Assembly (NCBI RefSeq): GCF_000013865.1
Contig: NC_007948.1
Location: 3,658,001-3,722,000 of the forward strand
DNA: 64,000 nt
Source of the DNA: Polaromonas sp. JS666
Lineage (GTDB): Bacteria > Pseudomonadota > Gammaproteobacteria > Burkholderiales > Burkholderiaceae_C
Reading direction: 5' to 3'
Within the stretch, counting starts at the first letter, position 1. The number at the start of each line of letters is the position of its first letter. The position numbers were made by a program, and so were the translations under genes. Below are positions 42,634 to 50,585 of this stretch, one piece after another. The notes beneath the pieces were generated by a model that was not told the DNA's origin, ran no database searches, and saw only the letters and a list, made by a program, of their open reading frames with translations.

Positions 42634-43545
42634 ATGCGATTCAACAAGCCCACCCTCCACGCCGCCCTGCTCGCGCTGGTGCTCGGCGTCTGCACGACCA
42701 CCCAGGCTCGCGCCGGCGAACCTGTCACATTGATGCACGTCCACGGGCTGTCCTACAGCGCTGACGGCAAACAGCTCCTGATCCCCAGCCACCATGGCCT
42801 GGCCGTGTACGCGGACGGGCGCTGGTCCAAGGCCGCAGGGCCGGCGCACGACTACATGGGCTACTCCGCCACGCGCGACGCGTTGTACAGCAGCGGGCAC
42901 CCGGCACCGGGTTCCGGACTGACCAACCCTTTCGGCCTGATCAAGAGCCGCGACGGCGGCAAGAACTGGCAGCAGTTGGGGCTCACAGGCGAGTCGGACT
43001 TCCATATGCTGGCGACCAGCTACGCGACCAACGCGGTGTACGTGCTCAATCACCAGCCGAACTCCCGCATGAGCCAGGCCGGCATCTACTACACACTAAA
43101 CGATGGCCTGAAGTGGACGCGCGCCGCCGCCAAGGGGCTGGGTCCCAAGCTCAACAGCCTGGTCGTGCACCCCACGGACGCCAAAGTCGTCGCTGCCGGC
43201 ATGGACGACGGGCTGTATCTGTCCCGGGATTCGGCCGAGAGCTTCGAGCGGCTGGCGGGTGGCCAGCGCGTACTCGCCCAAAGCTTCGACCTGGACGGGC
43301 AGCATCTGTGGTTCAGCACCCATGCAGGCAAGGCGGCGCTGGCGAGGATCGCATTGAAGGGTGGGGGCAAGGCCGAAGAGGTTCCGACCCCGGCACTGAC
43401 GGAGGATGCCGTGGCGTACATCGCGCAGAACCCCGTCCGGCGATCCGAGATCGCCATCGCGACCTTCAAACGAAGCGTGTTTCTCAGCAAGGACCAGGGG
43501 CGGACCTGGACGCTGATCGCGAAGGAGGGATCGACCCATGAGTGA
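42634..43545 (+). CDS. F510_1955-type exported beta-propeller protein
   Basis: The 303-residue exported protein has a signal peptide ending TQARA. Repeated BNR/Asp-box motifs follow: SRDGGKNWQQLG, TLNDGLKWTRAAA, SRDSAESFERLA and SKDQGRTWTLIA. The family is named F510_1955 glycosylhydrolase by similarity, but catalytic activity is unproven. Several His and Met sites near the N-terminus (LMHVHGLSYS) may bind metal. It is found in copper and silver clusters. It overlaps the next small gene by 8 bases. Confidence 0.8.
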   Translation: MRFNKPTLHAALLALVLGVCTTTQARAGEPVTLMHVHGLSYSADGKQLLIPSHHGLAVYADGRWSKAAGPAHDYMGYSATRDALYSSGHPAPGSGLTNPFGLIKSRDGGKNWQQLGLTGESDFHMLATSYATNAVYVLNHQPNSRMSQAGIYYTLNDGLKWTRAAAKGLGPKLNSLVVHPTDAKVVAAGMDDGLYLSRDSAESFERLAGGQRVLAQSFDLDGQHLWFSTHAGKAALARIALKGGGKAEEVPTPALTEDAVAYIAQNPVRRSEIAIATFKRSVFLSKDQGRTWTLIAKEGSTHE

Positions 43546-43672
43546 CGTACAGAATAGCAGCGCACCCAAGATCGTTGTGGGCGTACTCGCGGTCACTGGT
43601 GGCTTTGCAATCCTGGGCGCCATCGGCATGGCGGCGATGCATTTCGGAATGATGGGTCGCTGGAGCTGCTGA
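43538..43672 (+). CDS. Single-span membrane peptide, 44 residues
   Basis: The 44-residue peptide overlaps the end of the upstream gene. One membrane segment (VVGVLAVTGGFAILGAIGMA) is followed by MHFGMMGRWSC, rich in Met with His and Cys at the presumed membrane face. The position between the propeller gene and the oxidase gene suggests a copper-binding or complex-stabilising subunit. No family was recognised. Confidence 0.6.
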   Translation: MSDVQNSSAPKIVVGVLAVTGGFAILGAIGMAAMHFGMMGRWSC

Positions 43673-43716
43673 CAGGTCCCGTTCCCCGCACCAAAACCAG
43701 ATCGGAGGCGTCCCAC

Positions 43717-45372
43717 ATGAACAATCAAAGGCGCCGCATCCTGATCCGTTCAGCCGCCACTGCGGCGGTCGCTTCGCTCGGCCTGCGGGCGTTAAGCACA
43801 AGGGCCGGCAACGAAGAGCACACCGCCGCCGGCATCGATGTGCACATCGAACTGCATGCGGTTCAAGATAAGGTTGCCATCCGCCCGGGTGAGCAGACCC
43901 AGGTGTGGCGCTACCGGGGCAGGCTGCTGCACGGCGACGCGAGCGCGCTCAATACGTGGGCCAGCAACTACCTGGGGCCCATCATCCGAGTGCGCCGGGG
44001 TCAGCGGGTGCGCATCGACCTGATCAACGCGCTGCCTGAGTCGACCATCACTCATTGGCACGGACTGCACGTGCCGGAGGCGATGGATGGCCATCCGCGC
44101 TACGCGATTGCGCCGGGCGAGCGCTACGTCTACGAGTTCACGGTCGTGGATCGGGCCGGCAGCTACTGGTTCCACCCGCACCCCCATGGCCGGACGGGCA
44201 AGCAGATCTACTTCGGCCTGGCGGGCCTGTTCCTGGTAAGCGACGACGAGGAGGCTGCCCTTGATCTGCCCACCGGCCCGCACGACCTTCCGCTGGTGAT
44301 CCAGGACCGCACGTTCGACGACGACAACCAGCTCGTCTACCTGTCGGAGAGCGCGGCCGGTGCTGTATCGCAGGGCACTGGCCAACACGGGATGATGGGC
44401 GGCGGCATGATGGGTGGAGACGGCCGCAGCGGTGCCATGGGTGCCATGGATGCCATGGGCGGCATGGGCCAGATGATGGCCCGCATGATGGGCGTGCTCG
44501 GGGACAATATCCTCGTTAACGGCAGACCCGGCGCGAACCTGGAGGTCGAGCGCCGCCCCCATCGCCTGCGCTTGCTCAATGCCTCGAACACTCGCATGTA
44601 CAAGCTGGCGTGGCATGACCAGTCGCCGCTGACGGTGATCGCGACCGACGGCGGCTTGCTGGCGGCGCCGCTGCAACGCGACTACGTCATGCTCTCGCCG
44701 GCCGAGCGCGTCGACTTGTGGGTGGACTTCGGCCGCTGGACCGCGGGCACAGAACTGACGCTGCAAAGCCTCGCCTTCGCGGGCGGCATGGCCATGGGCG
44801 GAATGATGGATGGAACGGCGCTGCCCGATGGCGCGCCGTTCCCAGTGCTCAAGCTGCGGGTCGAGGGTGGCACGAGAGGCCGCGCCGCGCTGCCACAACG
44901 CCTGTCCCAGTTGCGGCGCCCGCAACCGCGCGCTGCCGTCAACTTCAACCACCCCAAGGTGTTCAATCTCACCATGGGCATGATGGTCTGGGGCATCAAC
45001 GGCCAAAGCTTCGACATGCTCGGTGCGAGCCCGCTTGAAACCGTCAAGCTGGGCACCCACGAGGTCTGGGAGTTTCGCAACGATGCCGCGAGCGGGATGA
45101 TGGATATGACGATGCCCCACTCGATGCACGTGCACGGGTTGCAGTTCCGGGTCATCGGGCGCTCCGTTGCCGGCAAGTTCTCGCGGCAACACGGCACGGT
45201 GAAGGCCGGCTTCGTCGACGAAGGGTGGAAGGATACGGTGCTGGTGATGCCGGGCGAGCGCGTGCGCCTCCTGCTGGGCTTCACCGACTACCCGGGGCTG
45301 TTTCCCTACCACTGCCACATGCTGGAGCACGAGGACTCCGGCTTGATGCGCAACTACCTCGTCAAGGAGTAG
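43717..45372 (+). CDS. CueO-like multicopper oxidase, Met-rich
   Basis: The 551-residue protein has a Tat signal (QRRRILIRSAATA). Copper-ligand blocks are HWHG (His113, His115), HPHPHG (His163, His165), HSMHVHG and YHCHMLEHEDSGLM. The full three-domain layout is like CueO/SufI. A Met/Gly-rich insert at about 226-268 (GMMGGGMMGG and similar) resembles the Cu(I)-handling Met loop of CueO. It probably oxidises Cu(I) in the periplasm. It lies 3 bases before dsbC. Confidence 0.92.
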   Translation: MNNQRRRILIRSAATAAVASLGLRALSTRAGNEEHTAAGIDVHIELHAVQDKVAIRPGEQTQVWRYRGRLLHGDASALNTWASNYLGPIIRVRRGQRVRIDLINALPESTITHWHGLHVPEAMDGHPRYAIAPGERYVYEFTVVDRAGSYWFHPHPHGRTGKQIYFGLAGLFLVSDDEEAALDLPTGPHDLPLVIQDRTFDDDNQLVYLSESAAGAVSQGTGQHGMMGGGMMGGDGRSGAMGAMDAMGGMGQMMARMMGVLGDNILVNGRPGANLEVERRPHRLRLLNASNTRMYKLAWHDQSPLTVIATDGGLLAAPLQRDYVMLSPAERVDLWVDFGRWTAGTELTLQSLAFAGGMAMGGMMDGTALPDGAPFPVLKLRVEGGTRGRAALPQRLSQLRRPQPRAAVNFNHPKVFNLTMGMMVWGINGQSFDMLGASPLETVKLGTHEVWEFRNDAASGMMDMTMPHSMHVHGLQFRVIGRSVAGKFSRQHGTVKAGFVDEGWKDTVLVMPGERVRLLLGFTDYPGLFPYHCHMLEHEDSGLMRNYLVKE

Positions 45373-45375
45373 ACG

Positions 45376-46089
45376 ATGATGGAGCGTCTGCTGATGGTCA
45401 TCGCGGCGGCGACCGTGGCAACGGTTGCCCGCAGCGACGACGCCGCGGTGCGCGCCACGTTGCAGCGCACCTTCCCGCAAAGCCCGATCCAGAGCCCTTC
45501 GAAGACCCCGGTTCCGGGCGTTCTCGAAGCGGCGATCGAAGGCCAGATCATCTACATCACGGAGGACGGCCAATACGTTCTTGGCGGTCCGCTACTCGAC
45601 GTCAAAGCGAGCCGCAACCTCACCGAAGTCCGGCTCGAACAGATCAATGCGATTCCCTTCGACAGCCTTCCCCTCGATTGGGCCTTCAAGCGGGTCAAGG
45701 GCACCGGTGCGCGCAGGATCGCGATCTTCGAGGATCCCGACTGTCCGTACTGCAAGATGCTGGAGCAGACGCTTGAGGGCATGGACAACTTGACGGTGTA
45801 TGTCTTTCTGTATCCCATCGACCAGATCCACCCCGACGCTGTGGCCAAGTCCAAGGCGGTCTGGTGCGCGAAAGACCGGGTCAAGGCGTGGGACGATGCC
45901 ATGCGTCCCGGCACCGTGCCCACTGGCGCGGCGAACTGCGACAACCCGATTGCGAAAATCATCGACTTCGCGAAGCGGCACCGTATCACCGGCACCCCGA
46001 CGACAATACTCGCGGATGGGCGCCGATTGGTCGGCGCCGTCCCTCGCGCCGAGCTGGAAGCGCAGCTGCAGAAAGCGGCAAAACGATGA
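45376..46089 (+). CDS. dsbC: DsbC-like disulfide isomerase
   Basis: The 237-residue protein has a dimerisation domain (VPGVLEAAIEGQIIYITEDG) and a thioredoxin fold with CPYC (Cys123, Cys126) after FEDPD. A second Cys pair (Cys165, Cys184) lies in AVWCAKDR and GAANCDN. TGTPTTILADG carries the cis-Pro. It corrects wrong disulfides, a damage type copper causes in the periplasm. Its stop overlaps the dsbD start, so DsbD is its likely reductant source. Confidence 0.9.
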   Translation: MMERLLMVIAAATVATVARSDDAAVRATLQRTFPQSPIQSPSKTPVPGVLEAAIEGQIIYITEDGQYVLGGPLLDVKASRNLTEVRLEQINAIPFDSLPLDWAFKRVKGTGARRIAIFEDPDCPYCKMLEQTLEGMDNLTVYVFLYPIDQIHPDAVAKSKAVWCAKDRVKAWDDAMRPGTVPTGAANCDNPIAKIIDFAKRHRITGTPTTILADGRRLVGAVPRAELEAQLQKAAKR

Positions 46090-48014
46090 CCTCACGATCA
46101 TTGCGCTGCACCTCGGCTCGCGTCGCACGCTGCCTTCCTGGACTGCTGCTTGCCGCGTCTGCTGCGGCCTATGCCCAATCCGATGCATCCGCGCCCCCTG
46201 TGTCGCCGCCGCCCGGATTCTCGGCCGCAGCGTCGGGGCCGATTGACTCGATCCGGAAGTGGTTGAATGTTCCCAGCTCGGAGCCCGAGTTGCTGCCACC
46301 GGAACAGGCGTTCCAGATTGCGGTGCGGGCGAGCGATGCGAACAGGCTGGTCGCCGAATTGACGCCGGCGCCGAACTACTACCTCTACCGCGACCGTATC
46401 AGCTTCAGCGTTGTCCAACCACCGACGGTCGCCATCGCCAAGGTGACGCTGCCCAAGGGGGAGCCCAAGACCGATCCCACGTTCGGGACGGTGGAAGTGT
46501 TCCGCCGCCCGGTCGAGGCAATCATTGACTTGAAGCGGCCGGATGGGCAAGAGAGCCCGATCCAGCTGCGCACCACGTACCAGGGCTGCAATGAACCGCT
46601 GGGCGTTTGCTACCCGCCGATCGAGAAAACGTTCACCGTAGCGCTACTTGGCATCGCCTCGCCCGCTGAACCTTCGCCGGTGCCTGTGGCCGATGCATCG
46701 GGCTTGCCGACCGGCGGTCCGTCGGACGACGGGCATATTCGCCAGCTGTTCATGCGCGGCAGTGTCTGGGCGCTGGTCGCAGCCTTCTTCGGCTTCGGTC
46801 TGTTGCTGGCGTTCACGCCCTGCATGCTGCCGATGATCCCCATCCTGTCCGGCATCATCGCCGGACAGGAACCGCACATGACGCGGCGCCACGCCCTCGG
46901 CCTGTCGTTGGTTTACGTTCTGGGGATGGCGATCACCTACGCGCTGGCCGGCGTGGCGGCGGGGCTCGCGGGCACGCTGCTGTCCGCGTACCTGCAAAAC
47001 CCCTGGGTGCTGGGCGGCTTCGCCGCGATCTTCGTGCTGCTGGCGCTGTCGATGTTCGGCCTGTTCGAACTGCAGTTGCCCGCATCCCTGCAAAGTCGGC
47101 TGGCCCGTGCGGGCAGCCGGCTCAAGGGAGGCAGGGTGGCCGGCGTGTTTCTGATGGGGGTACTGTCGGCGGTGATCGTCGGGCCCTGCGTCGCCGCCCC
47201 GCTAGCGGGCGCGTTGCTGTACATCGGTCAGACGCGCGACATCGCCCTGGGCGGCGTGGCTTTGTTCTCGCTGGCCATCGGCATGGGTGCTCCGCTGCTC
47301 GTGGTCGGCGCCACGGCCGGCACTTTGCTGCTGAAGGCCGGCGCCTGGATGGAGTCGGTCAAGCGGCTCTTCGGCGTGGTGATGCTGGCGGTGGCGATTT
47401 ATCTCGTCTCACCAGTGATTCCGGTCGTCGTGCAGCAACTGCTGTGGGCGGCTCTGCTGGTGGTGTCGGCCATCTACTTGCACGCCCTCGACCCGTTGCC
47501 GACCGACGCGCCGGGCTATAGGCGCCTTTTCAAGGGTGTGGGCGTGCTGGCGCTGCTGACGGGTGCGGCCCTGATGGTAGGCGTGCTTTCGGGCCATCGC
47601 GAGATCCTGCGGCCGCTGGCTGGCATCCGTGGCACCGCCAACATCGAGCGACGGGAACTCACTTTCCAGCCCGTGAACAGCGTGTCCGAACTGGAGAGCC
47701 GGCTGGGGGCGGCCCGGGGCCAGGTCGTGATGCTGGATTTCTGGGCCGAGTGGTGCGTGTCGTGCAAGGAAATGGACCGCTTTACCTTCAGCGATCCGCG
47801 GGTTCAGACCCGCTTGAAGGATGCGGTACTGCTGCGTGCCGACGTCACCGCCAACACCCCGGATCACCACGCGCTGCTGCAGCGGTTCTCGTTGTTCGGA
47901 CCACCGGGCATCGTGTTCTTCGACAAGCAGGGCCGGGAGGTGGCCTTCCGCGTGATCGGGTACCAGGCTCCGGAGCAGTTCATGGCATCGCTGGACCGGG
48001 CGCTGGCGCCGTGA
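46086..48014 (+). CDS. dsbD: DsbD thiol:disulfide interchange protein
   Basis: The 642-residue protein has a signal peptide and an N-terminal alpha domain with its Cys pair in YQGCNEPLGVCYPP. The eight-span membrane domain has Cys in FTPCMLPMIPI and VGPCVAAPLAG. A C-terminal thioredoxin domain has WAEWCVSCKEMD. It carries electrons from cytoplasmic thioredoxin to DsbC and TlpA-like proteins. The start at ATG 46086 overlaps the dsbC stop by 4 bases. It is the last intact gene of the redox run. Confidence 0.94.
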   Translation: MTSRSLRCTSARVARCLPGLLLAASAAAYAQSDASAPPVSPPPGFSAAASGPIDSIRKWLNVPSSEPELLPPEQAFQIAVRASDANRLVAELTPAPNYYLYRDRISFSVVQPPTVAIAKVTLPKGEPKTDPTFGTVEVFRRPVEAIIDLKRPDGQESPIQLRTTYQGCNEPLGVCYPPIEKTFTVALLGIASPAEPSPVPVADASGLPTGGPSDDGHIRQLFMRGSVWALVAAFFGFGLLLAFTPCMLPMIPILSGIIAGQEPHMTRRHALGLSLVYVLGMAITYALAGVAAGLAGTLLSAYLQNPWVLGGFAAIFVLLALSMFGLFELQLPASLQSRLARAGSRLKGGRVAGVFLMGVLSAVIVGPCVAAPLAGALLYIGQTRDIALGGVALFSLAIGMGAPLLVVGATAGTLLLKAGAWMESVKRLFGVVMLAVAIYLVSPVIPVVVQQLLWAALLVVSAIYLHALDPLPTDAPGYRRLFKGVGVLALLTGAALMVGVLSGHREILRPLAGIRGTANIERRELTFQPVNSVSELESRLGAARGQVVMLDFWAEWCVSCKEMDRFTFSDPRVQTRLKDAVLLRADVTANTPDHHALLQRFSLFGPPGIVFFDKQGREVAFRVIGYQAPEQFMASLDRALAP

Positions 48015-48204
48015 ACTTGCGAGCCCTACAGAACCCACGTGCCCAAGCGGCCTCATCTGCCGAGTGCTCGACGCTGCACGGCCACGCTGCTGACAGAGCC
48101 CAACGATCGCGATGCCGGTCACAGACGCGGGTATCGATGTGTCGTCGAGCTGCCTGGGCACTATTCGACGTTAAGGAAGTGCACCAGCCCCACATCCGTC
48201 GTTG
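48015..48204. other. Degenerate spacer after dsbD
   Basis: No gene was recognised in these 190 bases. They may be the decayed upstream part of the cusA remnant that follows. Confidence 0.4.
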
Positions 48205-48436
48205 GAAGGCAGCGAGACCGCCCTGCTCAATGCGCTCCGGGAAATATCTGTGTTGCACGTGCGTCCCAAGGCCATGACAGTGACGGTGACGGTGACGGTG
48301 ATTCTGGGGGATGCTCCCCATCATGTGGGGGCAGCGACACCGGCTTGGAGGTGATGCAGCGCATCACGGCGCACTGCAGTCGATATTTGTGATTCCGGCA
48401 GACTACTGGCTCATGCGACGGAACAAGGGTCGTTGA
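48205..48436 (+). pseudogene. cusA: Second cusA, decayed 3' end
   Basis: Three forward frames together spell the C-terminus of CusA. ETALLNALREISVLHVRPKA then MTVTVTVTVIL is followed, one frame on, by MLPIMWG. GSDTGLEVMQRITA comes next, and SIFVIPADYWLMRRNKGR then leads to a stop. The intact CusA of this window has [21 protein letters not shown] and [15 protein letters not shown] in the same order. Frameshifts, a GACGGT run and deletion of about 10 residues show decay. It marks an older or second Cus system once present here. Confidence 0.82.
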
Positions 48437-48581
48437 AATGGCGCCGCAGATGCAGGCGCAAACCTCGTTCGCTATAATTATCATAGCTAATAGCCTATAT
48501 TTTTTCTGGTCTTCAGGTGTTTTTACCAATAGAAAATCTCTGGGGGTACGCCGCGGCACGCCACATGCTATGGTTCACAGC

Positions 48582-49952
48582 ATGCCGAAAACCATACGCT
48601 ACACCCTGCTGTCGCTGCGCGATCTGGCGGTCTCTGCCGGTCCCTTCATTTTGCTGGCCGCCACGCTGCTGGTGCTGGCCTACTGGTGGCTGGACCCCAA
48701 CCCGCCCAAGCGGGTGGTACTGGCCACCGGCCCGGCACAAAGCGCCTATGAAGAATTTGGCAAGCGCTACGCGCGCATTCTTGCGAAAGACGGCATCGAG
48801 GTCGTGCAGCTGCCTTCGGAAGGGTCGGCAACCAATTTGCAGCTGCTGCGCGAGGGCAAGGCCGATCTCGGTTTTGTGCAGGGCGGCACCAGCGAGGCAG
48901 GCATCGAAAATGACGGGCAGCTGGAATCGCTGGGCAGCCTGTTTCTGGAACCGGTGTGGCTGTTTTACCGGGAGGCGGCTGCGCGCAAAGTCGCATCCGC
49001 AGCGCCGCGCGGCAATGCCTCGGCAGACGGTGCCGCCGCCGGCTCTACCCTCAGCGCCCTGACACAACTGCAAGGCTTGCGCGTCAACGTCGGCACACCC
49101 GGCAGCGGTGTGCCCAACCTGGTGAACAAATTGCTGGAGAGCAACCGCATTGACAGCAGCACCCTGAAAATCTCCCGGCTGGAGCAGACCCCGGCCACCG
49201 TGGCCTTTCTGGGCGGCGAGCTGGACGCCATTGTGTTCGCCTCGGCACCCGAATCGCTGATGGTGCAGATGCTGCTGCAGACACCCGGCGTCAAGCTGAT
49301 GGATTTTGCGCAAAGCGAAGCCTACTCGCGGCGCTTTGAGTTCCTGAGCCCCGCGGTGCTGCCGCGCGGCGTGGTGGATCTGGCCACCAATATTCCGCCG
49401 CAGGATGTCCGCCTGGTGGCGCCCACCACCACCCTGCTCACGCGGGCCGGCACACACCCGGCGCTGCTGCAGCTGTTTGCACTGGCCGGTAACGAGATCC
49501 ACGGCAGTGCCGGCTGGTTCAAGCGGGCGCGCGAATACCCGAATGTGAAGAACAACGAATTGCCGGTTGCCAAAGAAGCCGAGCGCAGCATTCAGGCCGG
49601 TGCGCCGCTGCTGCAGCGCTACCTGCCCTTCTGGGTGGCCAACCTGGTCGAGCGCATGTGGCTGGTCATGGGCATCATCATCGCGGTGCTGTTGCCGCTG
49701 TCGCGCATTGTGCCGCCACTCTACGAGTTTCGAGTACGCTCGCGCATTTTCAGGTGGTATGGCCAGTTGCGTGATATTGAAAGCCGCATTGAGAGCACGG
49801 GCGAAAACACGCGCAATAGCGCGCTGCTCGAAGAACTCAACAGCCTGGAAAATCGCGCTGAAAAAATCAGCGTGCCGCTGTCATACACCGACGAGCTGTA
49901 TGCGCTGCGCAGCAATATTCATCTGGTGAGGAAGAAGTTGCAGAGGTTGTAG
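48582..49952 (+). CDS. TAXI-family TRAP-type solute-binding protein with membrane anchors
   Basis: The 456-residue protein has an N-terminal membrane segment (AGPFILLAATLLVLAYWWL). A TAXI binding domain follows: RVVLATGPAQSAYEEFGKRY, GSATNLQLLREGKADLGFVQ, LRVNVGTPGSGVPNLVNKLL. A second membrane segment (WLVMGIIIAVLLPLSRIVPP) and a C-terminal coiled coil end the protein. Classical TAXI proteins are soluble and paired with a fused TRAP membrane protein, which is missing here. The start at ATG 48582 is the one that leads into the first segment. Ligand unknown, possibly glutamate-like. Confidence 0.82.
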   Translation: MPKTIRYTLLSLRDLAVSAGPFILLAATLLVLAYWWLDPNPPKRVVLATGPAQSAYEEFGKRYARILAKDGIEVVQLPSEGSATNLQLLREGKADLGFVQGGTSEAGIENDGQLESLGSLFLEPVWLFYREAAARKVASAAPRGNASADGAAAGSTLSALTQLQGLRVNVGTPGSGVPNLVNKLLESNRIDSSTLKISRLEQTPATVAFLGGELDAIVFASAPESLMVQMLLQTPGVKLMDFAQSEAYSRRFEFLSPAVLPRGVVDLATNIPPQDVRLVAPTTTLLTRAGTHPALLQLFALAGNEIHGSAGWFKRAREYPNVKNNELPVAKEAERSIQAGAPLLQRYLPFWVANLVERMWLVMGIIIAVLLPLSRIVPPLYEFRVRSRIFRWYGQLRDIESRIESTGENTRNSALLEELNSLENRAEKISVPLSYTDELYALRSNIHLVRKKLQRL

Positions 49953-50585
49953 CCGGCATATTCGACCGCCTGCTTTCGCCAGATTCCGGCTCGCCGCGTT
50001 CCGGTGCTGCCGGCGATTGAAGTCTGCAACATCACCGGCGGGAAAGGTTTGACCCGCAGCGAACGTTTCGCGGAGCCCTTTGGCGGCTGCCACTGCGATC
50101 GCCTGCTTCACCCGAAATCGTGTGCGGTCCAAAGCTCTGCCGCGATGGCCGTCTTCAGTGCCACGGCCAACCCGCTCCTCACTCGTTCCTCCTGGCCGGA
50201 CCGGCCTGGCCGCGGCCAGACAGCAAGCAACTATTGCCCTAGACGCACCACAACATTGCGCCCATAATGCCCAAACTAACTGCAATCCAGTGCGGTCCAG
50301 CCCCAAGAGCCAGTCATAACCATAGGCTCGCTGGCGATGATCGAATAGAGCAAGGGAGAGCTGAATGCAGCGTATGGCCTTATCAGGGCAGCGATTGGCG
50401 CATGTTGAGCAGGCGCCGCGCTGTCGTTTCTCCACCCCGCAGGCACCACCCAGCGCCGACCCCATGCGCAGCCGAAATGTGCCCGCGCGTAGCCGCACGA
50501 GCCGATGGTGTGGCACCCAGCATTTTCATCGAGGCGCGATAGCGACCGCGGCTCATTCGCCAACCCCTCTCGGGAGGAGCCTCAA
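49953..50585. other. Large intergenic region, no gene recognised
   Basis: No convincing coding frame, RNA or repeat was recognised in 633 bases. Short open frames on both strands have no family resemblance and no ribosome sites. The last 20 bases hold a strong GGGAGGAG ribosome site for the PAS gene at 50586. The promoter of the signalling cassette should lie here. Confidence 0.5.

Noticed and set aside
43792..45573. Reverse frame of 593 codons
   Set aside because: It is antisense to the Met-rich multicopper oxidase; its His/Arg-rich composition mirrors that gene.
48280..48302. GACGGT hexamer run as a phase-variation tract
   Set aside because: It lies within the decayed cusA and encodes the repeated Val-Thr of that remnant, with no intact gene to switch.
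49953..50585. Small frames in the 633-base gap before the PAS cassette
   Set aside because: None has a ribosome site, signal peptide or recognisable motif.
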